From Chloroflexota bacterium (GTDB lineage Bacteria > Chloroflexota > Dehalococcoidia > DSTF01 > RBG-16-68-14), in the NCBI GenBank assembly GCA_022563135.1, contig JADFNZ010000013.1:1-19677 (forward strand): a stretch of DNA of 19,677 bases. The letters run 5' to 3'. Shown in pieces: positions 6,124-13,650 of this stretch. The position numbers were made by a program, and so were the translations under genes. The notes beneath the pieces are model-generated. The model saw only the letters and a program-made list of their open reading frames with translations. It was not told the DNA's origin and ran no database searches. The stretch's first letter is position 1. Every line of letters begins with the position of its first letter.

Positions 6124-7836
6124 TTACGCTCCTCTGATGTTCGTGTCGATCCAATTGCGGCCGTTGAAGGCCCCGAACGACCCGCGGCCGGTTACCCAGC
6201 CCTTATACCAGTGCCGGCGGCCGGTGAAGGAAACGGCGGAGAAGAGATTGATCATCGGCGCCTCCTTCTCCATGATGAGCCGGATCGCATCTTTCACCAG
6301 CTCGGTTCGCAATTCACCGTCTAGTTCGGCGTCGACAGCGTCGGCTGCTGCCGTGATCTCATCGTCGAAGAAGTCCATGTTGTTACGCCCGCGCGGCTCG
6401 TCGACACCTAGCGCGGAGTGCGACGTGAAGAAGACGAGCGGGAAGGAAGGGTCATCGTAGGGAAGCTGGGTGTAGGAGGTCATTTCGTAGTCGCCGGTCT
6501 GTAACGACCTCGGCAGCCACACGCTCAACAGGTCTTCGCCCTGAATGTTGATCTTGATTCCTACTTCACCGAGCTGCTCCTGGAGGAGGAGCGCCAGCTT
6601 CTGTTGCTCCTCGCCGGCGGTGTGGAACTTGAGCGTGAACTCCTTGTCGAAGTCAAAGCCAGCAGCTTCAAGGAGGGTGCGCGCTTCTTCAGGGGCGAAG
6701 CGGAAGTACTCCTCCTCCTCTGGAATTTTGAAGGCCGTCTGGATCGGCGGTACCGGCCCGGAAGGCGCGCCGCCCTCCGCGTCCAGCTCGATGCCCTGGA
6801 TCAATCCTCTGCGATTGATAGCGAGCCGGATCGCCTTCCGCACCCGCAGGTCTTGGAAGGCCGGAAGCTTGAGGTTGAGCTGGAGCGTGGTGTACGCACG
6901 TGACAGTTCGGAACTGATCGTGACCTGGTCACCTAAGTCCGCCTTCATTTGGTCCGCTTCTAAACTGTTGGCGAGGGGAACGGTGTCAATATCGCCTGCC
7001 CGGAAGGCGGCCTGGCGGAGCGCCGGCTCCGAGATGAGCGAACTCTCAATTCCGGCGAGGAACGGCTCTCCGGGAATGCGCCAGTTGGGGTGCCGCGCAA
7101 GGATAAACTTTTCGCTCCGGCTGTCCGTGATGACCATGCGCCCAGACCCGATCAGGTCCTGCGAGAGGTCGTAGTCGGAACCCGGCAACGTCTCCTCCGG
7201 CAGGATGGACGACGATACGGGCGAACCGGCGCCTGCGGTGTGAAAGACCCAGGCGTACGGTCGTTGCTGACGGATAACGACGGTGTGGTCGTCCGGCGCG
7301 TCGACCCGGTCGAAGATGTTGCGGAACCAATCCCCGCCTGGCGCCAGATCGTCCGCCGCAAACGCGTCGTAGCTCGCCTTGACGTCCCGCGCGAGGACCG
7401 GGCGGCCGTTTGTGGGCGGCTTGTTATGGAAGAACGAGTCCCCGATGGTGACGATGATCTCCAACCCTTCGCCATCAGGATTTTCGATGTTGGTGGCGAG
7501 CATCAGTTCGATCACCTGCGTGTCGAGGGGCACGTACCAGAGGTGGTCGAACACCGTAAAGCCGAACGTGAGGCCGGGGATGAGGGCCGTGGCCCCGAAA
7601 AGACTTAGCGATGGCAGGACTTGCGTGTGGGAGCTGTGGAGGATGCCATCTTTCGTGATGACCTCCTCGCCGGCCGTGGGACTCGCGCCTGGTGCGGCGG
7701 TCGCGCCCGGGCTGGGGGTGCTGCCGCCGCCACAAGCCGCGACGAGGGCGGTGCCGGCGGCGGCGGTGCCAGCGGTGGCTAGTAGCCGCCGGCGGCTGAG
7801 CCGCTGTTTAAGGATTCGATCATGCACGCGTCCCAT
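6124..7836 (-). CDS. ABC transporter substrate-binding lipoprotein (SBP_bac_5 family)
   Basis: A 570-residue extracellular binding protein of the peptide/nickel class. The N-terminus has a twin-arginine-like SRRRLLATAG followed by a hydrophobic stretch and the lipobox LVAAC, then a Gly/Ser/Pro/Ala-rich linker, so it should be exported and lipid-anchored. Family hallmarks include the ARDVKASYDA segment and the LRVRKAIRLAINRRGLIQGI block (about 350-370). Start chosen at ATG 7836 (MGRVHDRILKQ), with GGAGG upstream and the signal peptide immediately following; the frame stays open to 8031 but lacks support there. It is the first gene of the operon with the two permeases. ATPase genes are absent, so the transporter must borrow ATPases encoded elsewhere. 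Confidence 0.9.
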   Translation of the reverse strand: MGRVHDRILKQRLSRRRLLATAGTAAAGTALVAACGGGSTPSPGATAAPGASPTAGEEVITKDGILHSSHTQVLPSLSLFGATALIPGLTFGFTVFDHLWYVPLDTQVIELMLATNIENPDGEGLEIIVTIGDSFFHNKPPTNGRPVLARDVKASYDAFAADDLAPGGDWFRNIFDRVDAPDDHTVVIRQQRPYAWVFHTAGAGSPVSSSILPEETLPGSDYDLSQDLIGSGRMVITDSRSEKFILARHPNWRIPGEPFLAGIESSLISEPALRQAAFRAGDIDTVPLANSLEADQMKADLGDQVTISSELSRAYTTLQLNLKLPAFQDLRVRKAIRLAINRRGLIQGIELDAEGGAPSGPVPPIQTAFKIPEEEEYFRFAPEEARTLLEAAGFDFDKEFTLKFHTAGEEQQKLALLLQEQLGEVGIKINIQGEDLLSVWLPRSLQTGDYEMTSYTQLPYDDPSFPLVFFTSHSALGVDEPRGRNNMDFFDDEITAAADAVDAELDGELRTELVKDAIRLIMEKEAPMINLFSAVSFTGRRHWYKGWVTGRGSFGAFNGRNWIDTNIRGA

Positions 7837-7916
7837 TGCTGCCTCCTCTGACTGAGGCAGGGCCAGCGTCATGCGCACCAACCCCACCGAGCGCAGGCTC
7901 CACTGAATGGTATTCA

Positions 7917-7943
7917 TGTATACCCATTGACCGCGCTTGTCAA
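7917..7943 (-). promoter_or_regulatory. Candidate promoter/operator region of the SBP operon
   Basis: On the minus strand, TTGACA (7938-7943) is followed by TATACA (7917-7922), but the spacer is only 15 bases, so the -10 call is uncertain. Two dyads overlap it: TTGAC-N7-GTCAA at 7927-7943 and GGTAT-N6-ATACC at 7909-7924. Such flanking symmetry suggests control by a dimeric regulator, not identified here. The rest of the 237-base divergent gap (7837-8073) holds the SBP leader and the methyltransferase promoter. Confidence 0.4.
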
Positions 7944-8009
7944 GCGCCCCGCCTACACGAGATGGGTGTTGCTCTGAGTTTCCTGCGCATGAGCGATTCG
8001 TGCTATGCC

Positions 8010-8038
8010 TTGACGCCCCGACCGTCGCCATCTAAAAT
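8010..8038 (+). promoter_or_regulatory. Sigma-70 promoter of the methyltransferase-plsX unit
   Basis: TTGACG (8010-8015), a 17-base spacer and TAAAAT (8033-8038) form the best-matching promoter in the window. Transcription would start near 8045, about 29 bases before the ATG at 8074. Confidence 0.65.
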
Positions 8039-8073
8039 CCAAGCGCTGAGCCGGCCGGCGAAGCCCGCCTACG

Positions 8074-8856
8074 ATGACTGAACCACCCCCGACGTTCCCG
8101 GAGCTCTACGACCTCGACGTTGGCGATTTCGCCGATGACCTGCCGTTCTATGAGCGGCTGGCCAAGCGCGGTGACGGCGCGGTCCTGGAGCTGGGCGTCG
8201 GCACAGGGCGAGCGGCGATCCATCTCGCCAGAGCCGGGTTCGACGTCGTCGGCATCGATCGCTCAGAGCCGATGCTGGAGCGGGCGCGCCACAAGGCGTG
8301 TGCGGTGCCGGGCGACACGCTGTCGCTCCTCGCCGGCGACATGCGAACCTTCGAATTGGGACGCCGCTTCGGGCTCATCTTCGCCGGCTATGGCGCCTTC
8401 CATCACCTGCTCACTTCGGACGATCAGCTTGCCTGCCTGCGCTCCGTAGAGCGGCACCTCCAGCCGCACGGGCTCTTCGTCTGCGATCTGCGGCCGTTCG
8501 ATTTTGAGGACTGGGATGAGGGAGAGAGCGCGCCGCTCTATCACGATTGGACGCGCAGTCTGCAACGGACGGGCGAGACGGTTACGAAGCTCCGCGCCGT
8601 CCGCGTTGATCTCCACCGTCAGGTGAAGCAGGAGACCTATCTGTTCGACCGGGCCGCTGCCGATGGCATCGTGCACCGCCTGGTGGCAACGATTGACTTG
8701 CGCTTCACGACTCGGTATGAGATGGAGGGACTGTTGCGCGAGGTGGGCCTTGAGGTGGACCAGATCTATGGTGATTTCGCCTGTACGCCGTTCGACGAGG
8801 GCAGCGAGTATATGATCACGGTCGCGCGCAAGGCGGCGCTGGCGCCTTCATGCTGA
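8074..8856 (+). CDS. Class I SAM-dependent methyltransferase
   Basis: A 260-residue protein with a Rossmann-type methyltransferase core. Motif I is LELGVGTGR (38-46), the acidic residue ending strand 2 is in VVGIDRSEPMLERAR (58-72), motif II is in LLAGDMRTFELGRRFGLIF (85-103) and the strand-4 region is LQPHGLFVCDLRPF (129-142). Substrate unknown. It starts soon after a strong promoter, has no clear Shine-Dalgarno sequence, and its last 7 bases overlap the start of plsX, which suggests translational coupling with lipid synthesis. An N-terminal ELYDLDVGDFADDLPFYERLA segment is typical of small-molecule methyltransferases of this group. Confidence 0.85.
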   Translation: MTEPPPTFPELYDLDVGDFADDLPFYERLAKRGDGAVLELGVGTGRAAIHLARAGFDVVGIDRSEPMLERARHKACAVPGDTLSLLAGDMRTFELGRRFGLIFAGYGAFHHLLTSDDQLACLRSVERHLQPHGLFVCDLRPFDFEDWDEGESAPLYHDWTRSLQRTGETVTKLRAVRVDLHRQVKQETYLFDRAAADGIVHRLVATIDLRFTTRYEMEGLLREVGLEVDQIYGDFACTPFDEGSEYMITVARKAALAPSC

Positions 8857-9893
8857 TCGCGCTCGATGCGATGGGCGGTGATCAGGCTCCCGCGGCTTCA
8901 GTCGCGGGAGCGCTGCTCGCATACCGTGAGTTCGGCCTGCAAGTGGCTCTCGTCGGCGCGCCAGAGGCGCTGCGCCGGGAACTGGCAAGGCACGGCCCCG
9001 TGCCCTCCGGGATCGAAGTCGTGGCGGCCAGCGAGGCGGTGGATATGGACGAAGCGCCCGTGCAGGCCGTCCGCCAGAAGAAAGACGCGTCGATCAACGT
9101 CGCGATGGAGCTGGTCCGTCGTGGCAAGGCGAGCGCCGTCGTCTCCGCCGGAAACACCGGGGCCGTGATGGCCGCGGCGCTGCTGAAGCTCGGCCGCATA
9201 CCCGGCATCGAGCGGCCGGCCCTCGGGGCGATGGCGCCCTACGGCGAGACCGGCGTCCTCGTGCTGGACGTGGGCGCCAACGCGGACTGTAGGCCTTCCT
9301 ACCTGGTTCAATTCGCTCAGATGGGATCCGTCTACGCCGAGAAAGTGCTGGGCATCGAGCGGCCGCGTATCGGCCTGCTCAACATCGGCGAGGAGTCAGC
9401 GAAGGGGAACGAGCTGACTCAGGAGGTCTTCGTACGCCTCCAGGAGACGGAGCTGAACTTCATCGGGAACGTGGAGCCGGATCGCGTCCATCGGCTACCG
9501 GCGGACGTGCTCGTCACGGACGGCTTTACCGGCAACGTGGCCGTGAAGGTCACTGAGGGCGTGGCAGATTTTATCTTCGGTGAGCTGCGCACGGTCATCG
9601 CGGGCCGCCTCATCTACCGCCTGGCAGGCCGCGTGCTGCTGCCGGCGCTGCGGAAGATGCGCCAGCGCATGGACTCGGGCGAGTACGGCGGAGCGCCGCT
9701 CCTGGGCGTGAACGGTGTGGTGACCGTGTCCCACGGACGGGCGGACGCGCAGGCGATAAAGAACGCCCTGCGGAAGGCAGGCGAGGCGGCGAACTCTGGC
9801 ATGATCGACGCGCTCCGCGCGCTCAGCCCGGAGCGGTTGCCTGCAGAGGCCGCAGGGGCTACCGCGCCGACGACAGACGGGACCACAGCTTGA
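8850..9893 (+). CDS. plsX: Phosphate acyltransferase PlsX
   Basis: A 347-residue PlsX that converts acyl-ACP and phosphate to acyl-phosphate, the acyl donor for PlsY in phosphatidic acid synthesis. Diagnostic segments are MLIALDAMGGDQAP at the N-terminus, VVSAGNTGAVMAAAL (about 98-112), VLDVGANADCRP, GLLNIGEESAKGNELTQE and LVTDGFTGNVAVKVTEG (about 221-237). Length is normal; the last 15 or so residues are a low-complexity Ala/Thr tail. Its 3' end overlaps the convergent CsoR-family gene by 35 bases. It is usually linked with fabH or recG/rpmF; here it follows a methyltransferase instead. Confidence 0.96.
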   Translation: MLIALDAMGGDQAPAASVAGALLAYREFGLQVALVGAPEALRRELARHGPVPSGIEVVAASEAVDMDEAPVQAVRQKKDASINVAMELVRRGKASAVVSAGNTGAVMAAALLKLGRIPGIERPALGAMAPYGETGVLVLDVGANADCRPSYLVQFAQMGSVYAEKVLGIERPRIGLLNIGEESAKGNELTQEVFVRLQETELNFIGNVEPDRVHRLPADVLVTDGFTGNVAVKVTEGVADFIFGELRTVIAGRLIYRLAGRVLLPALRKMRQRMDSGEYGGAPLLGVNGVVTVSHGRADAQAIKNALRKAGEAANSGMIDALRALSPERLPAEAAGATAPTTDGTTA

Positions 9894-10287
9894 GCGACTC
9901 GTGCAGGCCCTTCATCCGCTCGTCATCTTCGGCGAGATTGCCCAGCACGCAGCGCTGGAGGTGCAGCTCCATGATCAGCAGCCCGACCTGCTCCACGGCG
10001 GCCCGGACGGCCAAGATCTGCGTGAGCAAGCGGCCACAGGGCTCGCCTTCCGTGAGCGGCTTGCTCTTCGAGATCTCCGAGACGCTCGCGCGGCTGATAT
10101 CCAGGTCCTGCGCGATCTCCTTCTGCCGTTTTCCGATGGCGACCCGCTCTCGGACTCGCTCCGCCAGCGCCTTCTGCGACTTCGGCTCCTCAGTCATGCG
10201 TTCCAGCATGCTCTGGAGACCGCGCACCTGGCCCTCGATGCGGCGGAGACGGGTCTTCGCCTGCTTGGTAAGAGTTCGCTCTTTCAT
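9859..10287 (-). CDS. csoR: CsoR/RcnR-family (DUF156) metal-sensing repressor with an inserted HTH-like segment
   Basis: A 142-residue protein, against roughly 85-120 for the family. Helix 1 is TRLRRIEGQVRGLQSMLE (about 12-29). Helix 2 carries GEPCGRLLTQILAVRAAVEQ and ends MELHLQRCVLG; helix 3 is about 120-138. C84, H109 and C113 have exactly the C-x24-H-x3-C spacing of the Cu(I) site in CsoR, and y-position His argues against the persulfide sensor CstR. Between helices 1 and 2, where the family has about five residues, there is an in-frame insert of roughly 49 (about 31-80) whose core KRQKEIAQDLDISRASVSEISK reads as a classical helix-turn-helix. CsoR proteins normally have no HTH. Start ATG 10287 has GAGGAG upstream. 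It is divergent from trxA, with a CsoR-type palindrome between. Confidence 0.85.
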   Translation of the reverse strand: MKERTLTKQAKTRLRRIEGQVRGLQSMLERMTEEPKSQKALAERVRERVAIGKRQKEIAQDLDISRASVSEISKSKPLTEGEPCGRLLTQILAVRAAVEQVGLLIMELHLQRCVLGNLAEDDERMKGLHESLKLWSRLSSAR

Positions 10288-10374
10288 CGCGTCTCCTCTT
10301 TGTGAACACCGGTGCAGCCCCCCGGCCGATAACAGATACGACCGAGTCTGGAGCAGCGCTCATCACTAATCTGG

Positions 10375-10404
10375 TTGATATACCCCCTAGGGGTATGATA
10401 CACT
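10375..10404 (+). promoter_or_regulatory. trxA: Candidate trxA promoter with the operator in its spacer
   Basis: TTGATA (10375-10380) and TACACT (10399-10404) are 18 bases apart and the palindrome at 10380-10396 fills the spacer, so a bound repressor would block RNA polymerase. Transcription would start near 10411, about 33 bases before the trxA ATG. The -10 box is a modest match. Confidence 0.4.
10380..10396. promoter_or_regulatory. CsoR-family operator palindrome
   Basis: ATACCCC-CTA-GGGGTAT is a perfect 7+3+7 inverted repeat. Its core, TACCCC with GGGGTA, is the G-tract operator type known for CsoR/CstR repressors. It lies in the divergent 156-base gap between the CsoR-family gene and trxA, so it can control both. 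The rest of that gap (10288-10374) shows nothing else I recognise. Confidence 0.7.
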
Positions 10405-10443
10405 AGAGTCACGCAGTGTCAAGTCAGGTAGAAGGAGAAGATC

Positions 10444-10767
10444 ATGGCAAAGCCCCGAGATGTAACTGACGACACGTTCCAGCAGGAGGTCCTGGACGCT
10501 ACTAAGCCGGTCCTAGTGGACTTCTGGGCACCGTGGTGCGGCCCATGCCGCATGGTCGCGCCCATCGTCGAGGAGCTGTCCGGTGAGTACGATGGCAAGG
10601 TTGAGTTCGTCAAGGTGAACACGGACGACAACCCCAAGACCTCCGTGAAGTACGGCATTCGCAGTATCCCCACGCTGCTCGTCTTCAAGGGCGGCGAGAA
10701 GGTCAGCGAAATCGTCGGCTTCCGCCCCAAGAGCGATCTGAAGCAGCGGCTGGACGACGTCGTCTAG
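10444..10767 (+). CDS. trxA: Thioredoxin
   Basis: A 107-residue thioredoxin with the redox motif WCGPC (C32, C35), the preceding VLVDFWAP strand and the cis-proline loop [12 protein letters not shown] (P76). It has canonical length and no export signal, so it is a cytoplasmic disulfide reductase. A strong AAGGAG lies 6-7 bases before ATG 10444. trxB follows after 38 bases, so the pair makes a complete thioredoxin/thioredoxin reductase system. The CsoR-type operator upstream suggests it is induced by copper, sulfur-species or thiol stress (inference). Confidence 0.97.
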   Translation: MAKPRDVTDDTFQQEVLDATKPVLVDFWAPWCGPCRMVAPIVEELSGEYDGKVEFVKVNTDDNPKTSVKYGIRSIPTLLVFKGGEKVSEIVGFRPKSDLKQRLDDVV

Positions 10768-10805
10768 CCGGCGACTGCGTCAGCGTTCTTACGTAAACCA
10801 GCACC

Positions 10806-11738
10806 GTGCCGGACGAACGGCAGTACGACGTAGTCATCATCGGCGCCGGGCCCGCAGGCCTCGCAGCGGGGCTCTATGCGGCCCGCGCCCGCCGCCGGAC
10901 GCTGGTACTTGAGCGAAACGTCACCGGCGGCCAGATCGCCCTTACCTCCGCCATCGAGAACTATCCCGGCTTCGAGGAGATCAACGGCTTCGAGCTCGGT
11001 CAGATCATGCAGCGCCAGGCTGAAAAGTATGGCATGGAGACGGCATACGCCGAGGTCATGAGCCTCGATCACACGGATGGCCGCCATCTCATCCGCACGG
11101 GCGACGGCGAGTACGAGGCGAAGGCGATCATCTTTACCGGCGGTGCCGACTACAACCGGCTGGGCGTGCCCGGCGAAGCCGAGCTGACCGGCAAGGGCGT
11201 CTCCTACTGCGCCACGTGCGACGCCGCCTTTTTCCAGGACCAGGTCTGCGCCGTCGTCGGAGGTGGCGACGCGGCGATGGATGAGGGGCTCTTCGTCACG
11301 CGCTACGCCTCCAAGGTCTACCTGATCCACCGCCGCGACGAGCTCCGCGCGAGCAAGATCTTGCAGGAGCGGGCCTTCGCCAATCAAAAGATAGAGTTCG
11401 TCTGGAACACCGTCGTCGAGGAGATCCAGGGCGAGGCCGCAGTCGAGCGCGTCAGCCTCCGGAACACGGTGAGCGGGGAGGCTTCCACCCTGGATCTGTC
11501 CGCCGTGTTCATCTTCATCGGCCTGCATCCCAACACGGACTATCTGCAGGGCTATCTGAAGATGGACGAAGGCGGCCACATCTTCGTCAACGAATGGATG
11601 GAGACCGAGGTGCCCGGCCTCTTCGCTGCCGGCGACGTGCGGGTGAACTCGGCGCGCCAGCTCGTCACTGCGGCCGGCGACGGCGCCACCGCCGCGATCC
11701 GCGCCGATCACTACATCTCGAGCAACTTCAACGGCTAG
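10806..11738 (+). CDS. trxB: Thioredoxin reductase
   Basis: A 310-residue flavoprotein that reduces thioredoxin with NAD(P)H. FAD-binding GAGPAG is at 13-18, the redox-active CATC (C135, C138) sits in GVSYCATCDAAFF, NAD(P)-binding GGGDAAMDEGL is at about 152-162 with HRRDELR (175-181, the NADPH-type HRRxxxR), and the C-terminal FAD motif is FAAGDVR. Start is GTG 10806; no Shine-Dalgarno sequence is evident, so translation may depend on coupling with trxA. Both active-site residues are cysteine codons, so it is not a selenoprotein despite the adjacent tRNA-Sec. Confidence 0.96.
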   Translation: MPDERQYDVVIIGAGPAGLAAGLYAARARRRTLVLERNVTGGQIALTSAIENYPGFEEINGFELGQIMQRQAEKYGMETAYAEVMSLDHTDGRHLIRTGDGEYEAKAIIFTGGADYNRLGVPGEAELTGKGVSYCATCDAAFFQDQVCAVVGGGDAAMDEGLFVTRYASKVYLIHRRDELRASKILQERAFANQKIEFVWNTVVEEIQGEAAVERVSLRNTVSGEASTLDLSAVFIFIGLHPNTDYLQGYLKMDEGGHIFVNEWMETEVPGLFAAGDVRVNSARQLVTAAGDGATAAIRADHYISSNFNG

Positions 11739-11777
11739 CCGGATCGGCGCAACTGCGCGGCGCTGGCCAGTGAGCGC

Positions 11778-11807
11778 TTGTCCTGCCATCGCGGCGCGCC
11801 GTAGACT
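11778..11807 (+). promoter_or_regulatory. selC: Candidate promoter for tRNA-Sec
   Basis: TTGTCC (11778-11783), 18 bases, then TAGACT (11802-11807) places transcription start at about 11814, right at the tRNA 5' end. Both boxes match consensus at four of six positions. The tRNA could instead be cut from trxAB read-through. Confidence 0.35.
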
Positions 11808-11814
11808 ACCGTTC

Positions 11815-11911
11815 GGGAGTGGATGGGGCCCGGTGGCTCTCGCGGTCTTCAAAACCGTTGTGGGGCGGTTGTGCCGTCCTAGGTGGGTTCGACTCCCATG
11901 CACTCCCGCCA
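11815..11911 (+). tRNA. selC: Selenocysteine tRNA (anticodon TCA)
   Basis: It is 97 bases with an encoded CCA end. Features of tRNA-Sec are all visible: a long acceptor (11815-11822 with 11900-11907; seven pairs plus a G-G at position 8), a 6-bp D stem GGGGCC/GGCTCT closing a 4-base loop, an anticodon stem GCGGT/ACCGT with loop CTTCAAA (anticodon TCA at 11849-11851), a long variable arm with a 6-bp stem (GGGCGG/CCGTCC), and a T arm with loop TTCGACT. Discriminator base is G. It decodes in-frame UGA as selenocysteine with SelA, SelB and SelD, none of which is in this window, nor is an evident selenoprotein. Confidence 0.96.
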
Positions 11912-11939
11912 AGGTATAGCGCAAGCTGGGCTGCACCGC

Positions 11940-13637
11940 TCAGTCGAGCGCGTCCCGGTCGTCGTCGATCAGCGTGGCAGGATCGAGCTTGCGGCGGCCT
12001 TCGCTCACGACGCGCAGCTCACCATTGCGAAACCTGAGCCAGGCGCGCTGGCGCGGTAGCCAGAGCGTGAGCATGAGTCCGACGATGAAGAGCCCGCTCG
12101 CGATCCAGATCAACTGGTCGCCGCGGTCCCTGCGCACGCTGATGCCGGTAAAGTTGCGCTGGCCGACGAACTCGTACTCGTACGGGCCAAGCTGAATGCG
12201 CTCGCCCTCCGCCAGTCGCACGGTGAGCGGCGCGATCCCGACGAGGTGCAGCACGCTGGGGCCGGACGCCGCCTCCAGTCGCTCGTCTCCGGCGGAGACG
12301 TCCCGCGAGCCGAAGACCGCGTTCTCCATCGCGAGGAGGACGCTGCCGTCGTCATCGGGAAGCTCGCTCGAGACCGGCAGCGGAATACCGGTTGGCGCCA
12401 GCGAGGGTAGGCTGGACACGCTGCCGAACTCAACCGTGAGGCCGGAGACCTTGGCGCTCAGCCCTTCCGGGATGAAGGCCCGGTCACCATCGATGCCCTG
12501 CGAAGGATCGAAGACGACCAGCGTCCAATCATCCGCGCCGCCCCGCAGACCGACCCAGAACACGTTCTCCCGTCCCGGAATTGGCAGTAGGGCGCCCAGG
12601 GAGCCATCGACCAGGTCGGTCTGCGGGGTCGTGCCGGCGAGGAGCACCCTGCCTCCGCCGTCTCGAATCGTGACGACGGGCGCCGGCAACGGGCGGCTGA
12701 GCGCGAGCACCTCGCGGTAGACCGTGCTGCCGCTGTCGATGTCGCGCACCCGCAGCTCAGCGCCGTAGCCGAAGAACCCTGCCTGGTGAAATCGGAGACC
12801 CTCAAGATTGCACGGATCGTTGACGGTGGCGGTGCAGCGCGTCGCCTCCTCGCCGTTCACGTACAGCGTGAGGTCGGAGTGATAGTCGAGCGGCCTTCCG
12901 GCGGCGTCGAACGTTCCCACGACGTCGGTTACTTCGACCAGGATCTGCCGCTCGTTTGCCACCGGGAAGACGGGCGCGCTCGCGCCCTCCGCGATGGTAA
13001 GTTCTGTGCTAAACGCGTTGAGCTTCGTCACGAGCGCCCCGACGAGAAAGAGGATCAGCGCCGCATGGCTGGCGAACGTGCCCAGGCGCGCCCAGGAGAA
13101 CCTATCCGCGAAGAGGTACACAGCGTCGCTCCTCCGGGTCACCTGCACCTTGAAGAGCCGCCTCCGCAGCCTCTGCGCCACGGTTCCCGCGGAGGAACCA
13201 TCGGTGATCGAGACCGCGTCGCCGCGCTCGAAGAGGGCGTCCGGGATGTGGCGGGGCGGCTGGCTCGTCTGACGCCAGACGCGCGGCAGCCGGTTGATGG
13301 TGCAGGCGCTGATCGATACTGCGAGCCAGGCGACGAGCCCGTAGAACCACCACGTGTGGAACAGGTCGAACATGCCGAGCCGATGCAGCACGGAGACGGA
13401 CCCACCGAAGGACTCTCGTTGGAGGTCCAGCCAGGCCGCGGTGAGCCGCGGATCGTCGCGGACGGCGGCGGGCATCTGCGGCAACACCACGCCGATCAGG
13501 CTAGCCGCGCCGGCTATCAGCACCGTGATGATTGCGTTGCGAACCGAGGTGAGCGTACGCCAGACGCGAGCGGCCGCCGCCTCCGTCACGCGCACCGCCG
13601 CCTTGGACGGGTGAGAGAGGCTTAGCGCATTCGCCAC
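11940..13637 (-). CDS. ccsB: Cytochrome c biogenesis protein CcsB/ResB (System II)
   Basis: A 565-residue ResB-family protein. TM segments lie at about 34-53, 97-114 and 186-205 (with H191 in TM3, a probable haem ligand), followed by a large periplasmic domain to about 508 and a last TM at 509-528 (LIWIASGLFIVGLMLTLWLP) with a short cytoplasmic tail. With CcsA it exports haem and attaches it to CXXCH motifs of apocytochromes outside the membrane. The start is GTG 13637, with GGGGAG about 8 bases upstream, 13 bases after the ccsA stop. It is the last gene of the operon that also encodes two di-haem cytochromes, its likely clients. Confidence 0.93.
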   Translation of the reverse strand: MANALSLSHPSKAAVRVTEAAAARVWRTLTSVRNAIITVLIAGAASLIGVVLPQMPAAVRDDPRLTAAWLDLQRESFGGSVSVLHRLGMFDLFHTWWFYGLVAWLAVSISACTINRLPRVWRQTSQPPRHIPDALFERGDAVSITDGSSAGTVAQRLRRRLFKVQVTRRSDAVYLFADRFSWARLGTFASHAALILFLVGALVTKLNAFSTELTIAEGASAPVFPVANERQILVEVTDVVGTFDAAGRPLDYHSDLTLYVNGEEATRCTATVNDPCNLEGLRFHQAGFFGYGAELRVRDIDSGSTVYREVLALSRPLPAPVVTIRDGGGRVLLAGTTPQTDLVDGSLGALLPIPGRENVFWVGLRGGADDWTLVVFDPSQGIDGDRAFIPEGLSAKVSGLTVEFGSVSSLPSLAPTGIPLPVSSELPDDDGSVLLAMENAVFGSRDVSAGDERLEAASGPSVLHLVGIAPLTVRLAEGERIQLGPYEYEFVGQRNFTGISVRRDRGDQLIWIASGLFIVGLMLTLWLPRQRAWLRFRNGELRVVSEGRRKLDPATLIDDDRDALD

Positions 13638-13650
13638 GGCCCTAGCTCCC

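Noticed and set aside
9859..10287. CstR-type persulfide sensor
   Set aside because: The y-position residue is His109, as in Cu(I)-binding CsoR; CstR lacks this His. The thioredoxin neighbours alone are not enough for a CstR call.
10806..11738. trxB as a selenoprotein, given the nearby tRNA-Sec
   Set aside because: The redox motif is CATC with normal Cys codons and the frame contains no internal UGA.
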